Counted from the first letter of the stretch, positions 9,172 to 18,995 are shown. The stretch is 64,000 nucleotides of DNA from Legionella_C sp048541585 (GCF_048541585.1 NZ_CP183303.1:1550001-1614000); one strand, 5' to 3'. Notes: generated from the letters alone by a model not told the origin. A program made the numbers and translations.

Positions 9172-10260
9172 ATGTACAATGTTATGATTACTGGAGCAGG
9201 CAAGATTGGTAGTTTAATTGCTTGTTTGCTAGCAGGTAGCGGTGATTACCAAGTCCATTTAGCTGATTTGGAATTCTCAGGAACAGATGTCAGCCGGTTG
9301 CTGCAAGCTTTACCTAATATCAAAACAGTCGCTCTTGATGTTACCAATGAAGGTTCAATAAAATCTTATTTACAAGAAAATAATATTATTGCTGTTATCT
9401 CTAGTCTTCCTTACTTTTTAAATACCTATGTTGCTGAAGCTGCAAAAGCTTCTAGAGCTCATTATTTTGACTTAACTGAAGATACTGCAGTAACTGAGGC
9501 GGTAAAGAAAATAGCAGAAGGAGCAAATACTGCATTAGTTCCTCAGTGTGGTCTAGCACCAGGGTTTATTAGTATAGCCGCTAACAGTTTAATGCAAGAA
9601 TTTGAACAATGTTTTCACGCAAAACTTCGTGTTGGCGCTTTGCCACAACGTGCAAATAATGCGCTACATTATTCGCTAACTTGGTCGACCGATGGGGTAA
9701 TTAATGAATATGGAAACCCTTGCTATGGTATTGAGCGAGGTGAGTCTGTCGTTATGAAACCTTTAGAGGGACTTGAGTCGATACAAATCGATGGATGTGA
9801 GTATGAGGCATTTAATACTTCTGGTGGTTTAGGTAGTTTGTCTGAATTATATAAGGACAAAATAAAAACACTAAATTATAAAACAATGCGCTATCCCGGC
9901 CATTGTGAAAAAATGCGTTTGTTAATGAATGATCTAAAATTAAATGAGGACCGTGAAACACTTAAACGAATACTTGAACGAGCTATTCCTAAAACCTACC
10001 AAGATATTGTTATTGTTTATGTCACTGTTGAAGGTATCAAACAAGGCGAATTAACTGAAAAAAGTTATGTAAAAAAAGTATATCCTGAAACTATCCATGG
10101 TTTGGAATGGTCTGCTATTCAAGTAAGTACTGCTGCTGGTGTATGTGCAGTAGTTGATTTAGTCATGGGTCAGGCAAATGAATATCGTGGCTTAGTATTG
10201 CAAGAAAAATTCCGTTTAGCAGATGTTTTAGCAAACCGTTTTGGTCAATATTACGCCTAG
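9172..10260 (+). CDS. Saccharopine dehydrogenase-family protein (lysine 6-dehydrogenase-like)
   Basis: The 362-aa protein starts with a Rossmann nucleotide-binding motif (GAGKIG, residues 8-13) and has the short saccharopine dehydrogenase / lysine dehydrogenase architecture. In this family the single-domain enzymes either split saccharopine or deaminate the epsilon-amino group of lysine to give aminoadipate semialdehyde (piperideine-6-carboxylate). An ALDH7-type dehydrogenase starts only 9 bp downstream, which favours a lysine-degrading role. A GGAGAAGG-like ribosome site precedes the ATG. The exact substrate is inferred. Confidence 0.85.
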   Translation: MYNVMITGAGKIGSLIACLLAGSGDYQVHLADLEFSGTDVSRLLQALPNIKTVALDVTNEGSIKSYLQENNIIAVISSLPYFLNTYVAEAAKASRAHYFDLTEDTAVTEAVKKIAEGANTALVPQCGLAPGFISIAANSLMQEFEQCFHAKLRVGALPQRANNALHYSLTWSTDGVINEYGNPCYGIERGESVVMKPLEGLESIQIDGCEYEAFNTSGGLGSLSELYKDKIKTLNYKTMRYPGHCEKMRLLMNDLKLNEDRETLKRILERAIPKTYQDIVIVYVTVEGIKQGELTEKSYVKKVYPETIHGLEWSAIQVSTAAGVCAVVDLVMGQANEYRGLVLQEKFRLADVLANRFGQYYA

Positions 10261-10269
10261 GAGTGAAGT

Positions 10270-11790
10270 ATGGATTTTCTTAAGCATTTAAAAATAGAAG
10301 ACTTAAACCCGGGTGCTTTTAGTGGTTTAAGTTGGCAAAGTGAAATTAATTCAAATAGGTTAGTGTCAATTAATCCGGCGACAGAAGAAAAGCTTGGCGA
10401 AGTAGCTGGTTGTACTGAAGAAGATTACAACATTTTAATGAATCGAGCAGAAAAAGCGGCACTTGAATGGCGGCAATATCCAGCACCAAAGCGCGGTGAA
10501 ATCATTCGCCAAATCGGTCAAGCATTACGTGAAAATAAAGATTGGCTTGGCAGTCTTGTTTCATTGGAAATGGGAAAATCTAAGCAGGAAGGCGATGGTG
10601 AAGTGCAAGAAATGATTGATATTGCTGACTTTGCTGTAGGTCAATCACGCATGCTTTACGGTAACACCATGCATTCTGAAAGACCTAATCATCGTATGTA
10701 TGAGCAATGGCATCCTTATGGCATTATTGGTGTAATTTCTGCTTTTAATTTTCCTGTAGCAGTTTGGTCTTGGAATGCTTTTATTGCAGCTATTTGTGGT
10801 AATGTAACCATTTGGAAGCCTTCAGCAAAGACGCCCCTTTGCGCAATTGCTACACATAAGATTTGTAGTGAAGTATTAGTAAAGAATAATTGTCCTGAAA
10901 TTTTCGCTTTATTTATTCCCCATTCACATAATGTAGTAGAAAAAATGGTGGACGATATTCGTATGCCACTGCTTTCTTTTACGGGCTCCACCGCTGTAGG
11001 TAGGCAAGTTGCAACTAAAGTTGCAGGACGACTTGGTAAAACTATTTTAGAGTTGGGCGGAAATAATGCCATTATTTTAGATGAGTCAGCTGATCTTAAT
11101 TTAGCAATACCTGCTATCGTTTTTGGTGCCGTAGGTACGGCTGGTCAACGTTGTACTACAACACGTCGTTTATTTGTTCATCAAACTATGTATAAAGATG
11201 TAGTAAAGCGGTTACAACATGCTTATGAACAAGTCACCATTGGTGATCCATTAGATACTAATAATTTAATGGGACCTTTAATAGATAAACAAGCTGTTGA
11301 ACAATTTACGCAAGCTGTTGAAAAAATAAAAGCTGCCGGTGGAAAAATAGCTTTCGGTGGTGAACCTTTAATGGAAAAAGGTTACTTTGTGCAACCTACT
11401 TTAGTTACCGATATTGAAAATCATTGGGACATTGTTCAGCAAGAGACTTTTGCGCCGATTTTATATGTTATGCCTTATAATGATATAAAAGAAGCAATTG
11501 CACTACAAAATGGGGTTATGCAAGGTTTATCCTCCGCTTTATTTACCCAAAACCTTAAAAATGCAGAGCGTTTTTTAAGCGCTTTTGGTAGTGATTGCGG
11601 AATAGCCAATATTAACATTGGTACATCTGGTGCAGAAATTGGTGGTGCCTTTGGTGGTGAAAAAGAAACAGGTGGCGGCCGCGAGTCAGGTTCAGACTCC
11701 TGGAAAGCTTATATGCGTCGACAAACCAATACAATTAATTGGGGTGACGATTTGCCATTAGCGCAAGGTATTCGCTTTAATTTAGGTTAA
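10270..11790 (+). CDS. Aldehyde dehydrogenase, ALDH7 (aminoadipate semialdehyde dehydrogenase) type
   Basis: The 506-aa protein has the ALDH active-site residues Glu261 (LELGGNN) and Cys295 (GQRCTTTRR). It also has the antiquitin-type C-terminal block GGAFGGEKETGGGRESGSD. ALDH7 enzymes oxidise alpha-aminoadipate semialdehyde to alpha-aminoadipate with NAD(P). Immediate coupling to the preceding saccharopine/lysine dehydrogenase suggests a two-step lysine-to-aminoadipate route. The ALDH7 family is clear from the sequence; the pathway is inferred from context. Confidence 0.9.
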   Translation: MDFLKHLKIEDLNPGAFSGLSWQSEINSNRLVSINPATEEKLGEVAGCTEEDYNILMNRAEKAALEWRQYPAPKRGEIIRQIGQALRENKDWLGSLVSLEMGKSKQEGDGEVQEMIDIADFAVGQSRMLYGNTMHSERPNHRMYEQWHPYGIIGVISAFNFPVAVWSWNAFIAAICGNVTIWKPSAKTPLCAIATHKICSEVLVKNNCPEIFALFIPHSHNVVEKMVDDIRMPLLSFTGSTAVGRQVATKVAGRLGKTILELGGNNAIILDESADLNLAIPAIVFGAVGTAGQRCTTTRRLFVHQTMYKDVVKRLQHAYEQVTIGDPLDTNNLMGPLIDKQAVEQFTQAVEKIKAAGGKIAFGGEPLMEKGYFVQPTLVTDIENHWDIVQQETFAPILYVMPYNDIKEAIALQNGVMQGLSSALFTQNLKNAERFLSAFGSDCGIANINIGTSGAEIGGAFGGEKETGGGRESGSDSWKAYMRRQTNTINWGDDLPLAQGIRFNLG

Positions 11791-11863
11791 TATTTTATTA
11801 ACTTAAAAAATCTTTATACATAGAATAAAGTTGAAGCCTGTTAAAAGTCTTTGCTTAAATTAC

Positions 11864-12370
11864 AAGGTCTTTTTCGCAAGGCCTACGTCTCGTAGCCTAG
11901 CCCTGGAAGCCAGCACGAACTTAAACACTGGATCCCGCGAACCAGTCGCGGGACGTAGACGATGTAGGGAGAAAGGTTAATAGTTGGAAGCCCGTTGCAA
12001 GGTCTTTTTTGCAAGGCCTCTTCTCATGGCTTAGCCCTGGGAGCCAGTGCGAATTAAAACCCTGGATCCCGCGAACCAGTCGCGGGACGTAGACGATGTA
12101 GGGAGAAGGTTTACAAGTCGGAAGCCCGTTACTAGGTCTTTTTTGCAAGGCCTCGTCCCGTGGCTTAGCCCTGGGATCCAGCGTGAACTTAAACCCTGGA
12201 TCCCGCGAACTAGTCGCGGGACGTAGACGATGTAAGGAGAAGGTTTAAAAGTCTAAAGTTTGTTATAAGGTCTTTTTTGCAAGGCCTATGTCCCGTGGCT
12301 TGTCCACGGGATCCAGCGCGAACTGGCGCAGGGTTATCCTTCGAATAAGTCTTATGATATAGGCAGAGGG
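11864..12370. repeat. Tandem array of a 134-135-bp hairpin repeat (four copies)
   Basis: The word AAGGTCTTTTT(T/C)GCAAGGCC or a close variant begins units at about 11864, 11999, 12133 and 12267, a spacing of 135, 134 and 134 bp. Each full unit holds a minus-oriented hairpin followed by a plus-oriented one ending in GGGACGTAGACGATGTA. Perfect stems include TCCCGCGA/TCGCGGGA at 11933-11953, 12067-12087 and 12201-12221, and TCCCGTGG/CCACGGGA at 12291-12311. The fourth unit is truncated. The array fills most of the gap between two plus-strand operons, and short frames inside it are not genes. Confidence 0.92.
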
Positions 12371-12586
12371 TTAAAAATGTATTTCATTTTTTGTTCTTTG
12401 CAAAGAAAGAATACTATCTTTATGTATTAACTAAAGTATTAGATTTCTTGGATTGGTATTTTATGATTAGTCCTTTTCAAGGAGTCTATTGAAGTTATAG
12501 AGTGTTATAGAGAATAAACGCAAAATCTAGTTAATTTAGTATATGTTTTATCTCTATAGCGAATTTATTTTAACTAAGGATAAATC
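12371..12586. other. AT-rich upstream region of the beta-oxidation pair
   Basis: About 215 bp of A+T-rich sequence follow the repeat array. It contains no open frame and presumably carries the promoter of the next operon. No confident -35/-10 pair or known operator was recognised. Confidence 0.3.
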
Positions 12587-14953
12587 ATGCAGGAGCCATT
12601 TTTAATTAAAAAAGTCGCGGTTCTTGGAGCAGGTGTAATGGGTGCTCAGATTGCTGCTCATTGCGTAAATGCTGGTATCGAAACATTATTATTCGATTTA
12701 GCAAGCAAAGAAGGTAAAAGTAATGCGTTAGTTGATAAAGCTATTGCAAATTTAAATAAATTAAAACCTGCACCGGTCGCTACAGCAGATACAGCTTCCT
12801 TTATTCAAGCTAAAAATTATAATGAAAACTTAAATGAGCTGGCAACATGCGATTTAATTATTGAAGCCATTGCTGAACGCATGGATTGGAAAGAAGATTT
12901 ATATAAGCGTATTGCTCCTTTTATTAATGATAATGCTATTTTAGTTAGCAATACCTCGGGTTTAAGTATTAATAAACTTGCAAATGTATTACCAGAGTCA
13001 TTACATGACCGTTTTTGTGGTGTTCACTTTTTTAATCCGCCACGCTATATGCATCTTGCTGAGCTTATTCCTGCAAAAAGTACAACGCCTGAATTATTAG
13101 AACATTTAGAAACTTGGCTGACTAGCTATCTTGGTAAAGGTGTAGTTATTGCTAAAGATACGCCAAATTTTATTGCCAACAGAATAGGCGTATTTTCTTT
13201 ATTAGCAACAATTAACCATACCCAAAATTTTCAGCTTGGTTTAGATGAAGTTGATGCTTTAACTGGCATATTACTTGGTCGACCTAAGTCAGCAACATTT
13301 AGAACAATGGATGTTGTAGGATTAGATACCATGCAACATGTTGTTCATACTATGCATGAACAGCTAACAGCAGATCCTTGGCATGATTTATTTAAATTAC
13401 CTGATTGGCTATTAAAACTAATAGAAAAAGGTTATTTAGGGCAAAAGTCAGGGCAAGGTATTTATCGTAAAGTTGGTAAAACCATTGAAGTGTATGACTA
13501 TTTAAATGATTCCTATCGAGAAGCTAGAGGTCAAGTTAGTGCGGAATTAAAATCTATTATGGCCATTGAGCAGCCTGAAAAACGTATGGAGGCTTTGCTG
13601 GCTACAGATGATAAACAAGCAAAGTTCTTAGTAGCTTGCTATCGTGATCTTTTCCATTATTGCGCCTTCCACTTAGCAGAGATTGCCAGTAGTGTGCGTG
13701 ATGTTGATTTAGCTATGCGTTGGGGCTTTGGTTGGCGAAATGGACCATTTGAAACTTGGCAACTTGCTGGCATTGAACGAATGCGGCAATTTATAGAAAC
13801 CAGTCGTGAAAATAAACAAACTTTAAGTGATGCTCCATTACCTCAATGGCTAAAAGATTGTAAACATTTTTATACTGAGGAAGGCGCTTATTCGTCTTCT
13901 GTAAATCGTCTTATACCAAAAAGCTCATTGCCTGTTTACCAACGGCAATATTTTTCACAGCAGTTGCCTGGCGAAAGACATGCTAAGTTAGAGATTCTTT
14001 TTGAGAATGATGGTGTTAGGTTGGCACAATTTAAAGATAATATTGCTTTATTATCATTTAAAAGCAAAGCAAATACCATTGGGCAAGCCGTGTTAGATGG
14101 CTTATACCAATCAATTGATATTGCCGAGCGTCAATGTCAAGGGTTAATTATTTATCAAAACAGTCCTGAAAATTTTAGCTCTGGTGCAGATTTGCGAGGC
14201 GTTGCAAGTTTAGTTCAAGCTCATAAGATGGCGGCTGTTGAAGAAATGATTAAGCAATTTCAACAGGTAGTGATGCGCCTTAAATATTGCGCAGTCCCCA
14301 CAGTTGCTGCTTTACGAGGTCGTGCGCTAGGGGGTGGCTGTGAACTTATGATGCATTGCCATAGAACGGTTGCGGCTTTTGAATCTTACCCTGGTTTAGT
14401 GGAAGTAGGTGTTGGGCTTATTCCAGCGGGGGGTGGTTGTAAAGAAATGGCTTTACGTGCAGCCCTTGCTGCAGGAAAAGCAGATTTAATGACTTTTATT
14501 CAACCTTATTTTGAGCAAACAGCAACTGCCACTGTGGCAGGTAGCGCGCCAGATGCATTACAAAAAGGGTTTTTAAAGTCGACTGACACCTGGGTTATGC
14601 ATAGTGAAGAAGTATTATATGCAGCGCTAGCTCAGGTAAAAGCACTTTTGGCGAGTAACTATCAATCTCCATTGCAACAGAAATTTAAAGTAGCCGGCCG
14701 GGAAGGACATGCTAAATTACAAGCAGGATTGGTAAATTGGCTAGAAGGGGGTTTCATTTCTAATCATGATTATTATTTAGCTAATTTATTGGCTGAAGTA
14801 ATGTGTGGTGGAGATGTTTATCAAGGTGAATTAGTGGACGAGAATTGGTTACTGCATCTAGAAAGAAAAGCTTTTATGGCCCTTTTAGAGACACCATTAA
14901 CCCAAGCTCGTATTAAACATTTACTCGAAACTGGCAAGCCATTGCGCAATTAA
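12587..14953 (+). CDS. Bifunctional 3-hydroxyacyl-CoA dehydrogenase / enoyl-CoA hydratase (FadN-like order)
   Basis: The N-terminal part is a 3-hydroxyacyl-CoA dehydrogenase with the NAD motif GAGVMG (residues 14-19) and its C-terminal helical domains. A crotonase (enoyl-CoA hydratase) domain follows from about residue 470, with the oxyanion segments NFSSGADLRG and GRALGGGCEL. This dehydrogenase-first order at 788 aa resembles Bacillus FadN and is the reverse of E. coli FadB/FadJ. It catalyses the middle two steps of fatty-acid beta-oxidation. A thiolase gene follows after 15 bp, forming the expected multienzyme pair. Confidence 0.92.
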   Translation: MQEPFLIKKVAVLGAGVMGAQIAAHCVNAGIETLLFDLASKEGKSNALVDKAIANLNKLKPAPVATADTASFIQAKNYNENLNELATCDLIIEAIAERMDWKEDLYKRIAPFINDNAILVSNTSGLSINKLANVLPESLHDRFCGVHFFNPPRYMHLAELIPAKSTTPELLEHLETWLTSYLGKGVVIAKDTPNFIANRIGVFSLLATINHTQNFQLGLDEVDALTGILLGRPKSATFRTMDVVGLDTMQHVVHTMHEQLTADPWHDLFKLPDWLLKLIEKGYLGQKSGQGIYRKVGKTIEVYDYLNDSYREARGQVSAELKSIMAIEQPEKRMEALLATDDKQAKFLVACYRDLFHYCAFHLAEIASSVRDVDLAMRWGFGWRNGPFETWQLAGIERMRQFIETSRENKQTLSDAPLPQWLKDCKHFYTEEGAYSSSVNRLIPKSSLPVYQRQYFSQQLPGERHAKLEILFENDGVRLAQFKDNIALLSFKSKANTIGQAVLDGLYQSIDIAERQCQGLIIYQNSPENFSSGADLRGVASLVQAHKMAAVEEMIKQFQQVVMRLKYCAVPTVAALRGRALGGGCELMMHCHRTVAAFESYPGLVEVGVGLIPAGGGCKEMALRAALAAGKADLMTFIQPYFEQTATATVAGSAPDALQKGFLKSTDTWVMHSEEVLYAALAQVKALLASNYQSPLQQKFKVAGREGHAKLQAGLVNWLEGGFISNHDYYLANLLAEVMCGGDVYQGELVDENWLLHLERKAFMALLETPLTQARIKHLLETGKPLRN

Positions 14954-14968
14954 TCAAGGAGACAATCA

Positions 14969-16153
14969 ATGAGCAATATCTATATAGTTGATGTATTACG
15001 TACTCCTGTTGGTAAAGCGCCGCGTGGTGTATTTCGCCATACCTTACCTGATGACTTATTAGCACACACGATTAGAACACTTATGAATCGGAATGCTGCT
15101 GTCGATTGGACAGCGGTTGGTGATGTAGTCATTGGCTGTGCTATGCCAGAAGCTGAGCAAGGAATGAATGTAGCACGTATTGCATCACTACTTGCTGGCA
15201 TGCCGCAATCTGTACCAGCTATGACAATTAACCGCTTTTGTTCGTCAGGTGTGCAAAGTATTGCTACCGCTGCCTCTGCTATAAGTCAGGGCGCTATGCC
15301 TTTAGCATTAGCTGGTGGCGTAGAAAGCATGTCTATGGTTCCTTTAGGCGGTAATAAGTATACTGCAAATCCCGTTATCTTTAATGATGAACATGTAGCT
15401 ATTGCTTATGGAATGGGAATTACTGCAGAAAATGTCGCAAAACAGTGGAATATTTCCCGCGAAGAGCAAGATGAATTTGCAGCAGCAAGCCATGCAAAAG
15501 CAGTCGCTGCACAGCAACGGGGAGATTTTAATCAAGAAATTATTCCTATTGAAATTATCGAACGCTATCCTGATCTTAATACTTCTGAAGTTATCATCAA
15601 AAAGCGGGTAGTTGATAAAGATGAAGGTCCACGGGCGGATACATCTTATGAAGCGATTGCCCGCTTGCGACCTGTTTTTGCTGCTAAAGGTAGTGTTACA
15701 GCTGGTAATAGCTCGCAGACTAGTGATGGTGCCGGTATTGCTCTTTTAGCAAGTGAGGAGGCGTTGAAAAAATTTGACTTGCAGCCTATAGGACGATTAT
15801 TAAGCTATGCAGTTGCTGGTGTTGATCCTGCGATAATGGGTATTGGGCCTGTAAGTGCGGTGCCACTGGCTTTACAAAAAGCAGGTCTTACCTTAGATCA
15901 GCTAGATTGGATTGAGTTAAATGAAGCATTTGCTGCTCAAGCCTTAGCAGTCATTAAAACGCTAGATTTACCTCGCGATAAAGTCAATCCAGTAGGAGGC
16001 GCCATTGCATTAGGCCATCCACTTGGTGCAACTGGAACGATTCGTACAGCGACATTGCTACATGGACTACGTCGTACTAAGGGTCGTTACGGTATGGTTA
16101 CTATGTGCATTGGCACAGGCATGGGAGCTGCTGCTATTTTTGAAGCGATGTAA
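14969..16153 (+). CDS. fadA: Acetyl-CoA acyltransferase (3-ketoacyl-CoA thiolase)
   Basis: This thiolase cleaves 3-ketoacyl-CoA in the last step of beta-oxidation. The 394-aa protein has the nucleophilic Cys91 in NRFCSSG, the GGAIALGHPLGATG block with the catalytic His, and the C-terminal CIGTGMG with the second catalytic Cys. An AAGGAGA ribosome site lies 6-7 nt before the ATG. It is co-directional with the hydroxyacyl-CoA dehydrogenase/hydratase 15 bp upstream. The symbol follows that context; a biosynthetic acetoacetyl-CoA thiolase is less likely. Confidence 0.92.
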   Translation: MSNIYIVDVLRTPVGKAPRGVFRHTLPDDLLAHTIRTLMNRNAAVDWTAVGDVVIGCAMPEAEQGMNVARIASLLAGMPQSVPAMTINRFCSSGVQSIATAASAISQGAMPLALAGGVESMSMVPLGGNKYTANPVIFNDEHVAIAYGMGITAENVAKQWNISREEQDEFAAASHAKAVAAQQRGDFNQEIIPIEIIERYPDLNTSEVIIKKRVVDKDEGPRADTSYEAIARLRPVFAAKGSVTAGNSSQTSDGAGIALLASEEALKKFDLQPIGRLLSYAVAGVDPAIMGIGPVSAVPLALQKAGLTLDQLDWIELNEAFAAQALAVIKTLDLPRDKVNPVGGAIALGHPLGATGTIRTATLLHGLRRTKGRYGMVTMCIGTGMGAAAIFEAM

Positions 16154-16190
16154 CAGTTACTTCGAGGATATATTTTTACACCTAACTTCG

Positions 16191-16211
16191 TGCCGCGACT
16201 TGTTCGCGGCA
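16191..16211. repeat. Single hairpin-repeat copy, inverted orientation
   Basis: TGCCGCGA-CTTGT-TCGCGGCA forms a perfect 8-bp stem with a 5-base loop and is followed by TCCAG. It is the reverse orientation of the hairpins at 11.9-12.2 kb. The second base pair of the stem differs but remains paired. It sits about 40 bp after the thiolase stop, where it could also act on transcript ends. Confidence 0.8.
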
Positions 16212-16307
16212 TCCAGTAGCTAGTTAAATCAAGAAAATGAAATCATGTAAATAACCTATAGTTATTTAAAATTATCTATTTGAATTTTCACCTTAGTGAC
16301 CTTAGTT

Positions 16308-17615
16308 ATGAAGAAAAATATTGGTATCTTATTTTTACTATTATTTTCACTGCAAGCCTTAGCTGAAATTGCGCTAACTGCACATGAAAAAGAGGTAAAA
16401 AACTATTTACAAGCTACTTCTCGAGAGCAGTTAAAGTTATTGGAAAGCTTGGTTAACATTAATAGTGGTACCTTAAATCTTCAAGGCGTAAAGCATGTTG
16501 GCGATATATTAGAGCAAGAATTAAAGCAACTTGGTTTTAGTACTCGTTGGGTATCTTTGCCATCACAGATGAACCGTGTAGGAACTTTAATTGGGTATCA
16601 TAAAGGAACTAAAGGAAAAAAATTACTGCTCATTGGTCATCTTGATACGGTATTTCCTGCTAATAGCCCTTTTCAACGTTTTGAACGTCATGGTCAATTA
16701 GCAACAGGACCTGGTGTTATTGATGCAAAAGGAGGCGATGTTGTTATTATCTATGCGCTAAAAGCATTAGCTAAAATAGATGCTCTACGAGAGGCAACTA
16801 TTACTGTTGTATTCACTGGCGATGAAGAGGCTTCAGGAAAGCCTACTTCTATTTCCAGAAAAGCTTTAATAGAAGCAGCAACAAACGCTGACGTAGCATT
16901 GGATTTTGAATGGGCTGTAAGCGCAGATACAGTTACTGTGGCACGACGTGGTATTATAGATTGGGAAATTAAAAGTGCTGGTAATGAAGCTCATTCCTCA
17001 CAAATTTTCAAGCAAGCAGCAGGTTATGGTGCCATTTTTGAATTAACTCGAATTATAGATACATTTAACTCCGAATTAACTAAAGAAAAGTATTTAACTA
17101 TTAATCCAGGTTTAATAGTAGGTGGAACATTAATTAAAGAAGATGAAGGTGTAGGTGGTAATATTGTTTTTGGTAAAGAAAATGTTATTGCTAAAATGGC
17201 TTTAGCGAAAGGGGATTTACGTTTTTTAACAGAGCAACAAAAAGAAAATGCTAAGCAAAAGATGCTTGCCATTGTTAAGCGGCACTTACCTGGAACAACG
17301 GCAGAAATAGAATTTAAAGAGGCTATACCCTCTATGTCGCCAAGGTCGAGTAACTTAAAACTATTGCAATTATATAATAATATCAGTCTGCAATTGGGTT
17401 ATGCTAAAGTTAGTGCTTTAGATCCAGGTGCACGCGGCGCTGGTGATATATCTCATATTGCTTCTATCGTGCCGTATACTTTAGCGGGCTTAGGGCCAGT
17501 TGGTAATGGAGCACATTCAACACAAGAAACATTACAAGTTAATTCTTTATCAATTCAAGCTATGCGAGCTGCTTTATTGATTTTTAATTTAATTACCAAT
17601 CAGAACTCAGTTTAA
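16308..17615 (+). CDS. Exported M20-family metallopeptidase (glutamate carboxypeptidase-like)
   Basis: The ATG at 16308 gives a clean signal peptide (MKKNIGILFLLLFSLQALA); the GTG at 16296 would only add four residues. The mature part has the M20 metal-ligand pattern: GHLDTVFP (His and Asp), DAKGGD (bridging Asp), GDEEASG (catalytic and ligand Glu), and a late GNGAHS. The arrangement resembles carboxypeptidase G2-type enzymes that remove C-terminal Glu. At 435 aa the length fits. It is probably periplasmic or secreted; the substrate is unknown. Confidence 0.88.
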   Translation: MKKNIGILFLLLFSLQALAEIALTAHEKEVKNYLQATSREQLKLLESLVNINSGTLNLQGVKHVGDILEQELKQLGFSTRWVSLPSQMNRVGTLIGYHKGTKGKKLLLIGHLDTVFPANSPFQRFERHGQLATGPGVIDAKGGDVVIIYALKALAKIDALREATITVVFTGDEEASGKPTSISRKALIEAATNADVALDFEWAVSADTVTVARRGIIDWEIKSAGNEAHSSQIFKQAAGYGAIFELTRIIDTFNSELTKEKYLTINPGLIVGGTLIKEDEGVGGNIVFGKENVIAKMALAKGDLRFLTEQQKENAKQKMLAIVKRHLPGTTAEIEFKEAIPSMSPRSSNLKLLQLYNNISLQLGYAKVSALDPGARGAGDISHIASIVPYTLAGLGPVGNGAHSTQETLQVNSLSIQAMRAALLIFNLITNQNSV

Positions 17616-17791
17616 TATTTAATCAAATATAATTGTTGTTTATTTAAGCTAGCTTTAAGAAAATTTACCTATTTTAATAAATAATTAAGTACTTAAATTG
17701 AATAATATTAATAATTTATGCCTAAAATTTGATTTGTCATGTGAATATCCTACGCTTTAAGTAAGACAAAAGGTGTTTCTAAGGAGCATAC

Positions 17792-18928
17792 ATGCGTTCA
17801 TTTATTATTGCTGCGTGTTTGTTTACTAACGTGGCAATAGCTGATGAAATTATCGGTTTTACTGCTTATGAAAATGAAGATTATACCACGGCTTATCCTC
17901 ATTTAATGCAAGCAGCAAAGCAAGGTAATGATGATGCTATGTATCTTATAGGCCGAATGTATCAATATGGCTTTGGTGTTAATCAAGATGATACAAAGGC
18001 CGTTGAATGGTATCGTAAGGGCGCTGAAAAAAATAATGCACTTGCCCAGCTTAGCTTAGGTTACATGTATGATAACGGCAAAGGAGTAAAACAAGATTTT
18101 AAAGAAGCATTTAATTGGTATATGAAATCAGCCGAGCAGGGTAATGCCATTGCACAACGCAATGTCGGACTTATGTATGCTACAGGTGATGGCGTTCCAG
18201 CCAGTGATCAACAATCATTTGTCTGGTTTAATAAGGCTGCTGAAAAGGGCTATGCTAAAGCACAAGTAAATGTTGCCTATCAGTATATGACAGGCGTTGG
18301 CGTGGAAAAAAATGTTGAAAAAGCTCTATATTGGTATACACAAGCAGCAGAACAAGGTGATGCAAAAGGGGAATATAGCCTAGGACTATTATATACAGGT
18401 AAATATGGGATTGCTCCTGATCAAGAAGCTGCTACCTCGTGGTTTTTAAAAGCAGCTAATCAAGGGCATCGCAATGCAGAGACTTATCTTGCTTACCAAT
18501 ATTTAAATGGTCTAGGTACGCCAGCTGATCCCAAAAAAGCAGTATATTGGTATCATGCAGCAGCAGAGCAAGGTCAGTCAGAAGCCCAAACAGAATTAGG
18601 GCAGCTCTATTTAAGTGGAACAGGAGTTGAAAAAGACTACCAACAAGCAGCCTATTGGTTTGGCAAAGCAGCAGCTCAAGGGGATCCTATTGCCCAGGGT
18701 AAATTAGGCTATTTATATTTAGCAGGTTTAGGTGTTACACAAGATAATGCTCAAGCTTATGCATGGTTTAAGCTTGCTGTTGATAATAAAAATGACCATG
18801 CCGCCGATGAACTTTCTCGGATAGAGAAAAAATTAACACCACAAGAAAAAGAGCGTGGTGAACAGCTTTTTCAAGAGTTAAAAAAGAAAGGTCCGGTTAC
18901 TGAGAAGGCTAAGACAGACGATGAATAG
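17792..18928 (+). CDS. Exported Sel1-repeat protein (LpnE-like)
   Basis: A signal peptide (MRSFIIAACLFTNVAIA) is followed by eight or nine Sel1-like repeats of about 36 residues, each built on A..WY.KAAEQG.A.AQ..LG..Y..G.GV. Such repeats form TPR-like alpha-superhelices that bind proteins. Size and layout resemble LpnE of L. pneumophila, a secreted Sel1 protein involved in host entry and vacuole trafficking. The C-terminal 40 residues are charged and lack repeats. The ribosome site AAGGAG precedes the ATG. Family membership is clear; identity with LpnE is only suggested. Confidence 0.88.
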   Translation: MRSFIIAACLFTNVAIADEIIGFTAYENEDYTTAYPHLMQAAKQGNDDAMYLIGRMYQYGFGVNQDDTKAVEWYRKGAEKNNALAQLSLGYMYDNGKGVKQDFKEAFNWYMKSAEQGNAIAQRNVGLMYATGDGVPASDQQSFVWFNKAAEKGYAKAQVNVAYQYMTGVGVEKNVEKALYWYTQAAEQGDAKGEYSLGLLYTGKYGIAPDQEAATSWFLKAANQGHRNAETYLAYQYLNGLGTPADPKKAVYWYHAAAEQGQSEAQTELGQLYLSGTGVEKDYQQAAYWFGKAAAQGDPIAQGKLGYLYLAGLGVTQDNAQAYAWFKLAVDNKNDHAADELSRIEKKLTPQEKERGEQLFQELKKKGPVTEKAKTDDE

Positions 18929-18995
18929 ATTTTACTTCTAATATAAAAATTTATAGATTTTCACTTATTATTTCCTATGCAGACTGCAGACTTTA

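Noticed and set aside
11921..12148. 75-codon minus-strand frame
   Set aside because: It lies wholly in the 134-bp repeat array, and its internal repetition follows the DNA repeat.
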